A stretch of 64,000 nucleotides of DNA from Salvator merianae. Its lineage: Eukaryota > Chordata > Lepidosauria > Squamata > Teiidae. Positions 22,780 to 34,627 of this stretch are shown here, in pieces. Made by a program: the position numbers and the translations under genes. Below the pieces are notes generated by a model. It did no database searches. It had not been told where the DNA came from and saw only the letters and a list, made by a program, of their open reading frames with translations. The stretch lies in contig QVOM02000116.1 in NCBI GenBank assembly GCA_003586115.2, forward strand, positions 45,021,024 to 45,085,023, given 5' to 3'. Each line of letters begins with the position of its first letter. Within the stretch, counting starts at the first letter, position 1.

Positions 22780-24640
22780 TCCCTTCCAGCTAGCTCTACT
22801 CCTCTTACTGCCAACACTGGGTCCTAGAAAATAAGGAAAGGAGAGGTGTCTGGATGTGAGGCTGGTCTCTCTCATGTGAGCTATCAGTTTGTGTGAGAGG
22901 CAGTGTTGGTGGCCTAAGTTCACACTACTCCTGAACAAAAACCAAGAGGCTCTCCTGTGGTCCCAGTGCTGGGTAGCTGACCATCTTGAGTGAGCAGAGC
23001 CCAGGACATTTTTGACAGAGGGGGGCTGTTAAGCAGAGGGAGCTATGCACCTCAGTGAAAGAAGAGAGGGGGCCCATTTCAGTTGTCATGGTGATAGGAG
23101 GCAGAGAAGAATGGTTCAGAGAAGAAATGACAGACATATTAAGGATATCACTCCTTATACTCTGCTTCTGAACCCTCAGAATGCAGAGTGCCTGTCAACT
23201 GTCCTATTGGCTTGGGAGTGCTTCTGCTGAATGTCAGATCTACCAAAATAAGTAATCACTCATCTATAACTTAATCATGGATAAAAGGGTTGACCTGCTG
23301 TGTCTTAAAGAAACCTGGGCAAGCTGGGAGGCTCAGTGCTTATTTAGATTTGTCTTCCAGGATATTGATGCAGCACCAGCCCAGGCTAATAGGGGCAGGA
23401 TGCGGGAGTTGCCATAGTACATAAAGAGCCTCTCTCTCTACCAAATGCCCTGTCTGCTCTGTAACTGAGGTTGACCAATTATTCCTGCTGTTGGATCAGA
23501 GGCACAGAATGAGGTTACTGTCTGTGTGCCATTCACCCTGCTGCTCAACTGCTTCCCTGTCTGAGTTGGTAGAGGCTATCTTGGATGTGATGTTGGAAGC
23601 CCTCTGCACAGTGGTGTTGGGGGACTCAATTTCCATGTCGAGGATGCCTCCAGTTGACCAGATAAGGATTGCATGGCCCCTATGATAACCATGGGATTGT
23701 TTCAATATATTATGTACCCAACTCATGTTGAAAGATATATTCTCAATCTCGCATTTGCTGCAGACTGGGAGAGTGCTAATCTATTGGTAGATGGACTTCT
23801 AGTGAATCCATTATCATAGAAGGAATGTTTTCTGGTGAAGTTTGGACTTAGGTTGTTAGTTCCTCGCTGCAAGGTGAAGGACCATTGAAATGGTCTGTGC
23901 TTGGAAGGCTATGGGATCTGATGGATTCCTGATGGCTCTGGGGAGTTTTGACACGGCTGTGCTCTAACTGAAGTTCTGGTTTCACTTTGGAATCATGATA
24001 TGAGCAGAGCAATTGACATGATCGCTCCCAAGTACCCTCAGGAACCCTGCAGATCTCATAAGGTATGCTGATATGGTGGGAAGCTGCATGCAATGAAAGA
24101 GGAGGGCCAATGGCTAGAGTACAAATGGCATGTGGCCATCCAGTAGAGATGTTCCACCTGTTTAAAGGGCTAGTGTCATCCAGCTGGAAGGATACATCCA
24201 TGTCACCTTTGGAGGTTTGCTGTGATAAAGTTGCAAGGCACTTCCAGCACAACGTTGCTTAGATTTGCATGGAATTGGACTCCACAGTCAGAAGTGGTTC
24301 GGTGGAAGCATCTGGAGCACCACTGGTCCTGTTATTTTGGATCAGTTTTAATTTTTGCACTCTGAGGACTTGGGCAAGTGCTTGCAAGGGTTTAGCCAAC
24401 CATTGTCTCCTTGATCCTTATCCATCATGACTAATAAAAGCTAGCCAAGGAGTATGGCTGGCTGTATCCAGGGAGTGAAAAATGCCTCACTGCAGGAGGG
24501 GGAGATGCCAGCGGTGCTTAAGAAAGACATGCCTTCTCCTTCTGCTTCACATAAGATCTATGAGGATCTTGTACCTAAGATGTGGGGACCACACCAGCAA
24601 TAGGGGTCATAGGGGGGTGGAGGAGCAAGTAATGTGCATT
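22780..24640 (+). mobile_element. Decayed L2-type LINE, endonuclease part
   Basis: Several frames give pieces of an APE-type endonuclease ORF2. Near 23,170-23,340 the line 'LLLNPQNAECLSTVLLAWE' type block is followed by a 'DLLCLKETWAS' motif. Near 23,600 the block VVLGDSISM corresponds to the VxGDFN motif of these endonucleases. The frame is interrupted by many stops and shifts. The 23.5-24.3 kb ORFs of 64-134 codons are shadows of it. Confidence 0.65.
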
Positions 24641-24964
24641 CAACAATTTGTCCCCAGCTTAACCCTATTTAGGCTAACTCATGTGTGCAAGTAATAACAT
24701 ATTTGGTAGCAGGAGCTCTGGCCTGAACAAGGTTAGAATACAGCAGCACCTCATTCATTCCTACCATAACCACTTTTAGGGCTGCACTGTTAAACAGTAT
24801 CAACTTTTCTAAAGTAAGCTTTATATGATTCCCAAGTAGGGACACACATCTAGTGTCTGCTGAGCAGTTCAGCACAACCTATATACCTGTAGTGGCAAAC
24901 AAGCCTGCAAAAGGATTTGCCTTCGCAAATCTTATATTAGCTTTTACCTTTGATGCTGTTAGAT

Positions 24965-25160
24965 ACTACTGAGTGGTGGCCAATTCCTGGTTGACTGCAT
25001 GGGCATCTCCATAAACACTTCCATGCAGTTTTCTTGGTAGAAATACAGAAGTGGTTTGCCATTGCCTGCTTCCGGGGAGAGGCTGGGGATTGAACTGGTG
25101 ACCCTGTGCTTTCCATGCAGTTTGTTCTATTGCTGAGCTACAGTCACTCCCAGCTTTTAC
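24965..25160 (-). mobile_element. tRNA-derived SINE, reversed, best copy
   Basis: Reversed B-box GGGGATTGAACTGG at 25,085-25,098. The body has CTGCATGGGCATCTCC, AGAAGTGGTTTGCCATTGCC and GCTTCCGGGGAGAGGCTGG. Same family as 18.66 and 51.2 kb. Confidence 0.8.
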
Positions 25161-25685
25161 CCTATCAATTTCCAAACCCTGGATTTCATATGTCACTTTT
25201 AAATCTATCCTTTATTTAAAGCCAAAACAAAAAATACATTTAATGTGTAAAATACCCCTTATATCTCTCAAAAATCAAATCATCAGGCAGAGGAGGGCAT
25301 GTTCAAAAGCACAGCTGATACAAGTCTTTTTTTTTAGATGACATGAGGTATTTTCAAAATTGTTCCATTCACTTCTCAGGAAAAGATAAATAAGAGCAAC
25401 AAGATATCAAATGTTGTCCAAATCCAGCAATTGTCTTGCTGGATTTGAAGAATGAAGAGAAAGAAGACAATCGGTAGAAGAATTGAAAGTGATCAGAAGG
25501 GGCAAGAAACATGAAATATAGAAGAAACTTTGGAAGAAAAAGGAAGTCAATAGTAAAAAATGTCAATGTATGAATGTTTGAATTTAATGTAAATTTTATA
25601 TGTCTTAAATAAAATAGAAAAAACAAAAAAAAGAGAAACCAGATGTTTTTGAACAGTTCTTTGATCATGAATGGTCAGATAGTGA
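25161..25685. other. Intergenic, no gene recognised
   Basis: AT-rich with short A-rich runs; no exon or repeat named. Confidence 0.4.
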
Positions 25686-25689
25686 AAGT

Positions 25690-25910
25690 GTCACTGATTC
25701 AAGCTTGACTTCTGGTGACCTCATGCACAGATCCATAATTTTTTCTTGACAACAAATCAGAAATAGCCTGCTATTGTTTTCTTCTGAGGTATTTTTTTGA
25801 CTTCCCAGTCTAACCTACACCTATTTACAGATGTATTTCCATCCAACCACTAATCCTGCTTAGCTTCCAAGATCAGGAAGAAGCAGTCTAAATCCTGAAA
25901 CAAATACATT
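25690..25910 (-). mobile_element. 5S-rRNA-derived SINE, reversed
   Basis: Ends in ACTAATCCTGCTTAGCTTCC then AAGATCAGGAAG, the reversed internal-promoter region of 5S rRNA-like heads (AGCTAAGCAGG...). The body has CTTCTGGTGACCTCATGCAC. This is the SINE3/AmnSINE1 layout. Related copies are at 30.2 kb (minus) and 43.0 kb (plus). Confidence 0.65.
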
Positions 25911-26249
25911 ACCTGGTGAGTAGAGGTGTGTCCCCTTCCCAGGAATTCACTTATGCCCACTAACAATCAATCACAATTTACCTGTGGCAATTCTCTCACG
26001 CCTAAACTAGTTTGGTTCATCCCAACTGCCTACAGCAAGAGAAGGTGGTAGACCGGACTCCCAAGCCTAGGTTTAGTGTTAGGGTTAATATAACTAATGT
26101 ATAAGTACAAAGACAGTCCTGCATCTGGACTGCTGCTCTTCATTCAAACTAGTAATATCAGACTATAATAAACTCACTTATGCTACATTTTATTACTCCT
26201 AGGCCCACCATCAACCTCACTACGGAAAAAAGAGAAGGTCAATCTTCCT

Positions 26250-27650
26250 GAACCGCGGCCGTAACCGAGAAAATAGAAGCAGCAAGTTGTCAGAGGTGAC
26301 TAACCGCTACTAGACTTTTCTGTGAATTTTTTTTCTCCCTTCCCCCCACTCTCGCGCTTAGGAAAGGGGCACTGACGTCACTCACCTCGGCTCACGTGCC
26401 GCGAAGCTGACGTCACGCCGCGCCTCGCGCGCGGCCCCTTGCCGGCAGCCAATCCAGCGCGGCGAAGGCGGCCGGTCTGTATGTGCCTGAGCTCAAAGGA
26501 AGAGAAGAAGGGAGGGGCGAGAAGAGAGAAGAAGTGTGCGAGCTGGGGAGGGGGAGGGGCGAGCGAACCTACAGGCGTTGGCCAATATCTTCCGCCTCTG
26601 GAGGCGGGCTTTCCGCCCTGAGCCGGAAGCGGGGCTCGTGGGTCTCCCTGGCGCTCTCTCTCCCTCTCATATGCGAGCGAATTGTTCTTGCTGCCGCTGC
26701 TTCTTCGTCTCGAGACGTTCCGGGGTCCGGATACCCGCCGCCGCTGCCGCGCTCTCTTCCTCCTCCTCTCCACACCCTCCCCGCCCTTCTTGCCGCTTCT
26801 TCCCCTAACCACCGCTGCTGCTCCTCCTCCTCTTCCCCCGCCTGGGCCCCGCTGCCGCCTCTGCCCCCCGCCCCGCTCCGCTCTCACTCTCTCTCACCCC
26901 CTTCCTGGGACTCGGCAGCGGCGGCGGCGGCGGAGGAGGAGAGGAAGGAAGGAAGGAAGGAAGGAAAAGAAGGGAAGACGAAGAGGAAGCGAAGCATTCC
27001 GAGCAGCCAGGCTCCCTGCCCGCGACCTTCGAGGCACATCCCTCCCGGCTCGCTGGGGCCTTGCTGGCTGTTGGGCTGACAGGTGAGTGAGGCCCGGTTC
27101 AGGGCTGCCCCGCGCCGCCGCCGCCATTTTCTCACCCGAGGCCGCGGGCGGGCGGGCGGGCGGGTGGGAGGAGGGGCGGAGGGGCGGGGCCGGCGGCTGC
27201 AGCGCCCGCCGAGTCCCGGTTTCGGCCTGCTTTGGCCGGGAGCTCCGCACTGCGTCTCGCTGCCTTGGCCTTGGCCGGGAAGGAAGCGCAGAAGCGGGCC
27301 GAAGGCATCGCTTGATTTCACGTGGGTGCTTTCTTTTTCTCTTCCTCCCCTCTCTCCCTTCTCGCCCGCCCGCCCCGTATGGAGGTGAGGGGACAGAGGG
27401 AAAAGGAGCTCGGTTTTGCCTGATTTCTTCCAGGGCTGATCGGAATAAGACAATTACTGTTACGAACAGAACAGGGAGCTTGTGCCGGGCCCTGTCCGCA
27501 GCCGCCTCGCCTCCGTCCCCGCCCCGAGTGAGGAGCCAAAGCTCCCTCCCTCGCGTTTCTTTCTCTTCGCCCGCACTGCCGACCCCCGCCCGCTCCTTGG
27601 CTGGCGCACATTTCTCTACGAAGTTAGGAACTCGGGCAAACAAACCCTCC
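26250..27650 (+). promoter_or_regulatory. LARP4B: CpG-island promoter of LARP4B
   Basis: Sharp shift from AT-rich DNA to GC-rich, CpG-dense DNA. On the upstream side are two palindromic CRE sites TGACGTCA (26,373-26,380 and 26,408-26,415), an E-box CACGTG between them (26,393-26,398), and CCAAT boxes at 26,449 and 26,582. A YY1-type site GCCGCCATTTT lies at 27,120-27,130, just inside intron 1, beside GGGC repeats at 27,146-27,164. No TATA box is evident. This is the usual architecture of a broadly expressed gene. The long ORFs inside (up to 259 codons, minus strand) are composition artefacts. Confidence 0.9.
26640..27082 (+). other. LARP4B: LARP4B exon 1, non-coding (5' end approximate)
   Basis: The exon ends at GGGCTGACAG, followed by a consensus donor GTGAGT at 27,083. 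The upstream boundary is not visible: it is a dispersed CpG start region, and I place it near the pyrimidine-rich CTCTCTCCCTCTC strip at about 26,655. The exon carries a (CGG)n tract at 26,918-26,933 and a (GGAA)n tract at 26,943-26,966. It has no ORF in keeping with LARP4B, whose coding starts in the next exon at 53,900. I infer that it belongs to LARP4B from position, strand and the lack of any other gene in between. Confidence 0.75.
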
Positions 27651-28639
27651 CCCCTCTTCCCTCCTAGAGCCATACTTTTGGCTCTAGAAAGTAGTAGACG
27701 GGCAGCTGAGCTTTCCCTTTCTAAATAAACTTTTGCAGATGGCGGGGATTTTTAATCTGTTTACGCGACCGCTGAATTCTAGAGTCGGCAAATAATGTGG
27801 CGCATCGTTTACCACGGGGTGTGCCGATCCTTGGCTTTGTGTCGCTGTGCATTGGGAAGCCTGATGTAGTAAACCTTGGTGATTTTTTGTTTCCTGGAGA
27901 TACGAGTTTTGGAACGTTTTGTGTGAATTTGTAAAGTTTTAAATTGATCAATTAAGGGCAAGAGTGTCTTAAGTACGATGACAGATATTTGTCAACTAAA
28001 TTCGTGATGTCACGAGACGGGTTGGGAGCTGTTTTTCCAAGGCATCCTGTTTCACGATATTAATCTAACAAATCAAACATATTTTGAAATTGTGCTCTTA
28101 CGATGTTTCACTTGTTTCTGCCAGTTTTTCATCACTGCATAATTTAATTATTTTAGCTATGCACAGTTTAAGATACAGTTAGCATGTAAGGTGTGCAAGC
28201 TATTTGATAGTTGTTGTAACATGCTTGTTTAAGTTTCTAAAATTCATTTCTCCTTTCTGAAGATGCTGGCTTTAGCTTTCAGGTTATGAGCATGCTGTCA
28301 AATGCTCATATTCATGTCAGTACAGCAAAGAATATAGTATTCACCTAATATCTTGCCTGTTACATCTGCAGGCTCCTTAGGAAAGGTGTGGCCTGCCAGA
28401 TATTTCAGAACTGCAGCTTCTATCATCTGTAGTTATAGACGACGTTAAGGTGGTAGATTGGAGGCCCAGCAACACTGAGGGGATGTCAGTCTCCTTCATT
28501 GATCTGTGATCTTTCCTTAAGGCAAGAAGAGATTCTACTGCCAAGGGTGGCCCTACAGTGATCTTCCAGTCAGTCCTGCTAATGACAAGGAATTACAAGA
28601 ACTGTAGTTCAGCAACCCTCGTGACCCATAGTTTGATTC

Positions 28640-29235
28640 ATTGCCAGTATTGTAACCCTCATGTACAAAGCAGTGGTTTGACCACACCTGGAATATTGTG
28701 AAGTTTTTGGTTGCCATATCTTAAAGGATGTAGTGGAATTGCAAAAGGTTCAGTGGAAGACAACTAAAACCGTTAAATGGACTACACAGTTGGAGATTTT
28801 AGTTTAGAAAGGAGGTGAATGGAAAGTGGCATCACAGATGTGCATAAAATTATGCAGATAGGGATAGAATGGATAAAGAAAAGTTTTTCTTCTCTTCTGA
28901 AATCACCAGGACTAGAGAACACTCAGTGAAAATGAATCTTGGGAGAGTCAGAGCAATAGAAACTTTTTTTTCACATAGTACATAGTTAACTTTGGAATTC
29001 ATTACCTTAAGATGTGGTGTTTGCCACCTGTTTGGTTGGCTTCAAAAGAGGTTTGGACAAGTTGTGGTGGTTGTATGACTTCTAGGAGGGAGTGTTAGAA
29101 AACCTGTGAGCAGGGTAAGGTGTATATTTGTGGCCTGCTTATTGGCTTCCATGTTTAGCTGGCTGTGAATATGAGAATAGGCTGCTGGACTAAGTAGGAA
29201 ATTGGTCTGATCCAATAGGGTATTATGGCTACAGG
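28640..29235 (+). mobile_element. CR1 LINE fragment
   Basis: Begins TGTACAAAGCAGTGGTTTGA, CACACCTGGAATATTGTG (the CR1 'PHLEYC' block). It continues with ACTAGAGAACACTCAGTGAA and GGCTTCAAAAGAGGTTTGGA, and ends CTGGACTAAGTAGG...GATCCAATAGGG. Plus orientation, decayed. Confidence 0.7.
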
Positions 29236-29279
29236 AGCTTTATAGCTAACCCTGCTCTACAACTAAGGTATGACTATTT

Positions 29280-29350
29280 ACTTATTTATCATTTGACTTT
29301 GTATGCCATTCTTCACTCTGAGGTCCCAAAGTGGTTTACATAACAAACAA
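29280..29350 (-). repeat. Reversed L2-like 3' tail
   Basis: TTACTTATTTATCATTTGAC leading to GAGGTCCCAAAGTGGTTTAC, the reversed tail type seen elsewhere in the window. Confidence 0.5.
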
Positions 29351-30179
29351 GCTTACAGATATTGCACATAAAATACATTCACTTCCAATGAGGTCGAGTC
29401 ACCACTGGGAGCTGATGGAGGATCTTCCTAGCTTGCTCTTTCTCTTAGTATGCTGCTTACTGTAATAACATACCACTTCACTTATGCATATGGATAAAAC
29501 CTTGAATACTTTGTTTAGAAGTTTATTAGACAGTAGCAGGATTATAATCAACCTTTTGTGTATGTATAAGAGTTGGCAATATACTTTGGATAGAGCCAGT
29601 AGTAATAACAGTAAGAAAACTATTATTGAAAACTCCCTCTTTCACAGGATTAAGGTGTCTTATGTCTCATTTACCATTTCAGCTTAGTTTCATCTAATTC
29701 CTGCTGCCATCAATAGGACAAGTTAATCATTAAGTTACCTAAGCCCACTGATTTGACTGCATCTTAAGCACATCGCATCTTGGCTCATCTGTATATAAAG
29801 CCTTGGTTCTTTGTCTCTAAGAACCATAGTTACAGAGACAGAGAGGTTGAAGTTAGCAACTCTGAGAAGTGAGGTTAAAGTCCAGGTGATTTAATTACTG
29901 TTGTGTTTGTTTTTTACTGTGATCATCAGAAAGACAAAGTAAATTGTAGTAAGTGGCCAACATATATTGAAAAGCGAGATGGCATGTGGATTTATTATGA
30001 AAGCATTTCCTAGTTTCTGTTTTGTATTTCGAAGTGGCATCTGACAACTTTGAGTGTCCCTGCCAAGAAAATTTGCAGAAAATAAAAAGTCTGAGGTTAG
30101 TTTTAATAAGCTGAAAAACTTTCTGATATGAAACTAATTAGCTTAAATCACTATATCTGTTAGGAAAGGTGCTCAATTT

Positions 30180-30370
30180 TCATATGCTTTTCTTCACAAC
30201 AGTATAGAAGCAGTTTGCCTTTACTGTCATGCAGGAAGGTTTTGATCACCATTATTTAGCATAAAATACCTAGTGATCTCCCATCCATGTACTACTAACC
30301 AGGCCCAACCCTATCTAGCCTCCAGACTCAGACCAGATGAGCAAAGTACAGTCCAAATGCTAAGGCACCT
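30180..30370 (-). mobile_element. 5S-rRNA-derived SINE, reversed
   Basis: AGAAGCAGTTTGCCTTTACTG, then GTGATCTCCCATCCATGTAC and ACTAACCAGGCCCAACCCT. The last two are the reversed 5S-like head (GGGTTGGGCCTGGTTAGTAC...GGGAGATCAC). Confidence 0.7.
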
Positions 30371-31873
30371 AAATGTTACACATCCGCTCATACATCTGAG
30401 CGATGAATACCCAGTGTAAGTATTGCATTTCCTACCATGTAGGACTCAAACCAGCTATTTCCATTTTTTTTCTCCTGAAATCATTCTATATCCTATTTTT
30501 TCCAAGTATTCATATTGCGGGTGCATATTATATGTCAGTGTGCCTAATATGGCAGGAATATTTTGTGTTTTGAGTGTGGTTAGGTCCTTTTTTCTGCAGT
30601 TTCTCTGTGTAATCTTGATTAGGCTAACATCAAACTGTAGCATAAACATTCTCACTAGTTTAGTTTCTGTCAGTGGATACTAAATAACTTTTTGATACCA
30701 ACAGGAATCACTAGTTGTGCTGTACCATTAGGTATGAAGCACAAATACTGCTGCAGTACACAGCCAAATTATACTGGGATGTGTGGGTGCTGTGCTTTAG
30801 TACGGTCCCCAAAATCAGTAATGTTTATGGTGCATTTACTGGCTCTTGATATAAATCAAGTAAAACCAGTCAGTTCATTTGACAGCACTTAAAACTATTA
30901 GTGTGTCCATTGCTCTGTGTGCGGCCCACTGGATCTGTCACTGCATGCAAAGCCGTCCTTGTACAAGCATGGTTTTATGAGTCTTGTTTTTCATAAAATA
31001 ATGCTTTATAGGGAAAAGTTAATTAGTCCTAGTTTAGATATTGTTTAAAATGATCTTTTATTGTAACTGTATCCACAATATTAATAATGCACTAATTAAA
31101 GTATAATGCACTTTTAAAGCATAAGGCAGCACATTCAACCCTGTGTTAATGCTAATAAGAATGTGTACAGTTCAGTAAGTCAAGCCTTGTGCTTAAATGT
31201 AAGAGACTTGGTTCAAGACCCACTTTAGCAACTTAACTGTTATGTTGCCATATTTCTAATTTGTAAAATGGGAATAATAATGCATGTGAGGAAGTAAATC
31301 AAAGATTTATGTAAGATATAGCTCTTTTATCATATAATGAATGCACCTTTTCCAGTTTTCAGTTTTTCCAGGATTATCTTAAGTGTAAGAACCTACCTGC
31401 AATTTGAACTGAAAAAGATAAAGAGGAGGTTGGTTGACAGGCTTATGTGGATCTGGTCATCAAGCAGCCTAGAACTGAGTATTGCATCTGATATGGCAAG
31501 AGATGGAGCATATTTGAATAGAAATGTTAAAAATGGCAATATTTTTATACAGTACTTGGTACTAGCCCTAGAACAGTACACCCCAATCAAGTTTCTTCTG
31601 TGTAAATAATCTGTGTAATTCAGTTTACCTCAAGTCCTATCCTATGCTCAAGTAGCTTTTTCTCTGAATAATTTGGAGTGCTAGACTACAAGGAGAGGTC
31701 GTGTAAATTATTTAGGTGACTCTGTGTAGTCTATTTAAAAAGAAACAGCAGTGTCTAATATTTAGATGGAGACAGAGTAACTTTTTACTGTTTTTATGAG
31801 TGAAATTTTAGCTTCTGGTTAGATCTAACCTTGCGTGATAGAATACTTGTTAAAATAACGTAGTATTCTTGGG

Positions 31874-32000
31874 GTCTACGTGCTGAAGGCCCTGCGTGGC
31901 TGAGTGACATCACCTGCTGTGTTGCTAGGCAGAGCCTAGGAGCCAATCAAAACAAGGGGAAGTCCTGCCTCTGTGCCCTTAGTTTTAGAGCAGCTGCATG
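31874..32000. repeat. Repeat terminus shared with 46.55 kb
   Basis: GTCTACGTGCTGAAGGCCCT followed about 15 bases later by TGACATCACCTG matches GTCTAACATGCTGAAGGCCT and CGATATCACTTC at 46,548. Both begin at the same point after unrelated flanks, so this looks like the terminus of one repeat family, possibly DIRS-like. Confidence 0.4.
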
Positions 32001-32029
32001 GAAAGCACAGGTGTTTGCTGGTTGAGTCT

Positions 32030-32180
32030 CTGGCATCTCTCAGGAAGGAGTTGATTGCAAACTGCTTCTGTATTTTTGCCAAGCATGCTGTGTGTAGGAG
32101 GCATCCATGTAGTCACTAGTTGACCCCATCTCCATTGCACTTAACCACTATAAATTTGATGACACCAAGTCAAAGCTACT
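32030..32180 (+). mobile_element. SINE body related to the 43.0-kb 5S SINE
   Basis: GCAAACTGCTTCTGTATTTT TGCCAAGCATGC and CATCCATGTAGTCACTAGTT parallel ACCACTTCTGTATTATTGCC and CATGGATGTCTAAGTGTAGT at 43.17 kb. The head is missing. Confidence 0.5.
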
Positions 32181-34274
32181 GGAAGCCAAACAGATACACA
32201 CAAATATTTTGGGATGTATCACAGAGGATACATGAGTGAATAATTTCAGTTTCAGTGCTGCTCAGCCAGAAGGTTCTTTGGTGAAATCAAGCAACTGTAT
32301 CATTCTTTGAAATCTGAATGCTTTCTCTGTCTTGAAAGTGTGGTTTCATAATCACTATTTGACTTAAGAAAAAATTACATTCACTGCAACCCTTTTCTAT
32401 ATAGTTATCTTAAAGTGGGCCCTGAATAGATACTGGTGCAAGAGTCATGCTGACTAAGGCAGTAAGGATATTGTTTGCTTCTGACTGTTTTAAAAAGTCT
32501 CAAATACAATTGTAAACAAGGAGAATAAAGATATTTTGTTAGTTTTTAGGAGAAGAAATGGATAAGTCAGTAGTCATACAGGAAAGCCTAATATGCACTA
32601 TAATTTTTTAAAAATATTGCAAATAAGGCAGCTTGCATGTGCATAGGCAGTTTTATTTGATATGTAATGCAGATGCCCCTTGTATAGTGCTATGATTTGC
32701 TTTGTAGAAACTATGTAGTGCAAACCACATGTGGTGTCATGGAGGCTGAGCAACAAATGTAAGTCAGTGGTATTGCAAAAGTGGCAACAAGTCAGTAGCA
32801 CTGAGGTATAGAGACCCAGACTAAGTCCACTGCTTTGTAGAGGAGAGGGAGATTTGATCTACCAGTCTAAGGACTGCCTCAGACGTCAAATCACTTTACC
32901 AACAATTCCCAGGATTTTGTATTAAACAAAGGAATTTAGATTTTTCCAATTGTGCAAAAGCAAACTGTACTATACAAGGAAAACTGTCTTCTTCAAGATC
33001 CTTTGAGGCACATAGGCTCACACATACATACAATACTAACCCAGAGGGATTTTTTTCCAGTTTAGCTGGCTGTTGCCCATGCCCTCTAAGAAATGTGTCC
33101 TAAAGATTTTCGGGTATTATGATGAGAGTTTGATAGAAGTTGAAAGCTTTGGTGTCTTATGGAAGTAATTCCATGGTTCCTTTGTACATTGGAATATTGT
33201 GCTTTAAAATGAAAGGCTGTATATTAATCTGAAACAACTTCTGTTTAAGTCAAGTGTTGGTTCATAGCATTTAAATCATTACTTCTGAAACTGGCTGGAC
33301 TGATAACACCAAGATGGAAAACCGTTGTCAAAACTATTTGTTGAATAATAGGTTAACAGAAATTGCTATGGATTATATTGGCCTAAAATAGCAAGCAAGT
33401 CTTGCGTTCTGTGAAACAAGTTGACGTGATGCTTCAGTGTAGAAGGCAGTAGAAGAAAACAGCATAAATGAACACAAAGCATGAACCATCATAGCGAGTA
33501 GTAAGCTAATATCCAGAAATACTTGATAGAGGAAGCTGACGTTAAATATTAAGCTTCTGAGGTATGTGTAATTGAAAAGGATAGGTGTTGCCCTGACTAA
33601 GATTTTGTTTAGTTCTTGACGAAACGTATTAGTCAAATGCTTTGATGCACGGAGCTGCATTTTCCAGATTTAAAGTACAAGGAGTCTCCCTGAAATTACC
33701 CATGTATACTTAATTCTGCATGTCTATTTTAAAGGTTTGACAAAAGTTGACTAGGAAGCTTGTCTTTCCATATTTAAAGCAGTGTTAACTAGGTAACAAA
33801 AATCAGTTTATCTACTTTCTGTTCTATAATACTATCTCGAGACATGATTCCATTAACGAAGGCAATGTGAGTGCTCTTTCCAAAATTTTTAGACACCTAA
33901 TTCAGGATTTGTAGAGGTCTCTCAAATTTTAAAATGGCATTTCCAAAGTCATCTCAAATCAAATCAATAAAATAAATGAGAACTAAATTCAGGGATTCTG
34001 CTCAGTCTGATGTTTAATAAGCATGGAATTGCTGCAATGCTTGTGTTTTTCAAGTTAGGGTTGTACAAACATATTAAATTTGCTTTTGCTGTGCTTTTGT
34101 CCTGAATAACCAAATGTATCTTCTGAATGTCACAGAGTAAGTTTTCTGTCCAGACACATGAAAGACAATTTTTTTCATAATTTCTTTCTAGCAATTGAAA
34201 AGCAGAGTAGTCCTTTCAGGAGTTTTTGATATCATTTGTCTTCTGCAGAAAAAAAAATATAACTTTCTTCTAAG

Positions 34275-34627
34275 CAGGGCTTTGGAGTTGGAGTCAGAAG
34301 CAATTATTGAATTACTAGAGTAGGTAAAAATGTACCGATTCCAACTACATGAAAATTGTGCAGTGTTACTCAGTGTTTGCAATGTCATTAATACCATAAA
34401 ACAGCTGCAACAGCATAACTATAGCCTTTAAGCCCAAACTTTAACAAGTGAGGGTGCGAAAAAGTAACCTGATGACTCACGTTGGCAGTGATGAAATGTC
34501 TTGTATGTTGTGTGCTATCATTCAATATTAGAAATATATAATTAATCTAATAGAGTAGTTGGAGTTGCAGGTACCATAAATTGAGGAGTCTGAGTTGAAG
34601 GTTTTGTGTACCAACTCCACAGCCCAG
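34275..34627. mobile_element. hAT-type MITE, 353 bp, perfect 8-bp target duplication
   Basis: The left terminus CAGGGCTTTGGAGTTGGAGT and the right terminus CCAACTCCACAGCCCAG are inverted repeats. It is flanked by CTTCTAAG on both sides (34,267-34,274 and 34,628-34,635), identical in all 8 bases. The interior is AT-rich and non-coding. The CAGGGCT...GGAGTC ends fit a hAT family; no transposase is present. Confidence 0.85.

Noticed and set aside
1..26200. Search for GTPBP4 or another LARP4B neighbour upstream of the CpG island
   Set aside because: In mammals GTPBP4 lies on this side of LARP4B in divergent orientation, but I see no exon-like block with matching protein and splice sites. The distance may simply be larger than this window.
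26378..27728. Several long ORFs (up to 259 codons) in the CpG island on both strands
   Set aside because: They are Arg, Pro, Gly and Ser runs from GC-rich, stop-poor DNA. They overlap in opposite frames and fit no family.
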